From the NCBI GenBank assembly GCA_003134815.1, contig PLCO01000029.1:24874-88873 (forward strand): 64,000 bases of DNA. Reading direction: 5' to 3'. This DNA is from Acidobacteriaceae bacterium (GTDB lineage: Bacteria > Acidobacteriota > Terriglobia > Terriglobales > Acidobacteriaceae). The translations under genes were made by a program, and so were the position numbers. A model generated the notes under the pieces. That model was not told the origin of the DNA, made no database searches, and saw only the letters and a list, made by a program, of their open reading frames with translations. This document shows, one piece after another, positions 63,980 to 64,000 of this stretch. Each line of letters starts with the position of its first letter. The first letter of the stretch is position 1.

Positions 63980-64000
63980 GGGGCTGTCCTAGATAACTAG
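63980..64000. mobile_element. Possible terminal inverted repeat of an insertion sequence at the window edge
   Basis: GGGGCTGTCCTAGATAACTA-like sequence ends the window. GGGGCTGTCC starts are common at the ends of IS5-type elements, and the preceding A-run would be a plausible target. No transposase is in view, so this is only a hint. Confidence 0.25.

Noticed and set aside
1..64000. CRISPR arrays, rRNA genes and intact transposases
   Set aside because: No regularly spaced repeats, rRNA segments or transposase motifs were seen.

Overview
The window looks like a chromosomal segment of an Acidobacteriota bacterium, probably class Terriglobia. This is inferred from gene content: a very large TonB-dependent receptor with an N-terminal carboxypeptidase-regulatory domain, giant secreted NHL/Ig-like proteins, many glycoside hydrolases, a LacI/SSS-transporter sugar locus, and Ig-like repeats of the kind common in that phylum. 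Base composition is GC-rich and fairly even. No intact mobile element is seen; the last bases may be the edge of an insertion sequence. One tRNA gene, tRNA-Glu(UUC), lies at 53242-53319 on the minus strand.

Bases 1-34.7 kb form a plant-polysaccharide (beta-glucan, xylan, mannan) degradation region. It holds a GH44 enzyme (5' end cut by the window), a TonB-dependent receptor, two paralogous NHL/Ig-like secreted giants, a GH30 lipoprotein with five Ig-like repeats, a ROK kinase divergent from a LamG-GH2 enzyme, two LacI-family regulators, an SSS symporter, a GH9 cellulase, a GH94 cellobiose phosphorylase and an aldo/keto reductase. The logic is extracellular cutting (GH44, GH30, GH9, GH2), outer-membrane capture (receptor), inner-membrane uptake (symporter), phosphorolysis (GH94) and sugar phosphorylation (ROK), with LacI-type control. 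Two LacI-operator-like palindromes are present, at 21004 and 24713.

Bases 34.7-40.0 kb hold the most interesting locus: five minus-strand genes in the order MBOAT acyltransferase, membrane SGNH protein (ATGA overlap), acyl carrier protein, AMP-forming acid ligase, and chorismate lyase of the Rv2949c type. The first four parallel DltB, DltD, DltC and DltA of the D-alanylation pathway, and the lyase should supply 4-hydroxybenzoate. I infer a Dlt-like machine that makes an aryl acid from chorismate, loads it on a carrier protein and transfers it across the membrane to a surface polymer. It has no ketosynthase, so it is unlike aryl-polyene loci.

Bases 40.3-48.5 kb carry three GT-C-type membrane glycosyltransferase-like proteins, two of them close paralogues in opposite orientation, around a membrane-fused spermidine-synthase-like protein. 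Bases 48.8-53.1 kb carry an odd pair with overlapping reading frames: a CpaE/MinD-like ATPase fused to five Ig-like repeats, and a TonB-like protein with a very long N-terminal cytoplasmic part containing a duplicated Trp-rich motif. After the tRNA come an RND efflux pair, small conserved proteins, a TPR membrane protein, an ECF sigma factor with a translationally coupled membrane partner, a YvlD-type membrane protein, a cupin, a curved AT-rich intergenic segment and a phage-type GH24 lysozyme.
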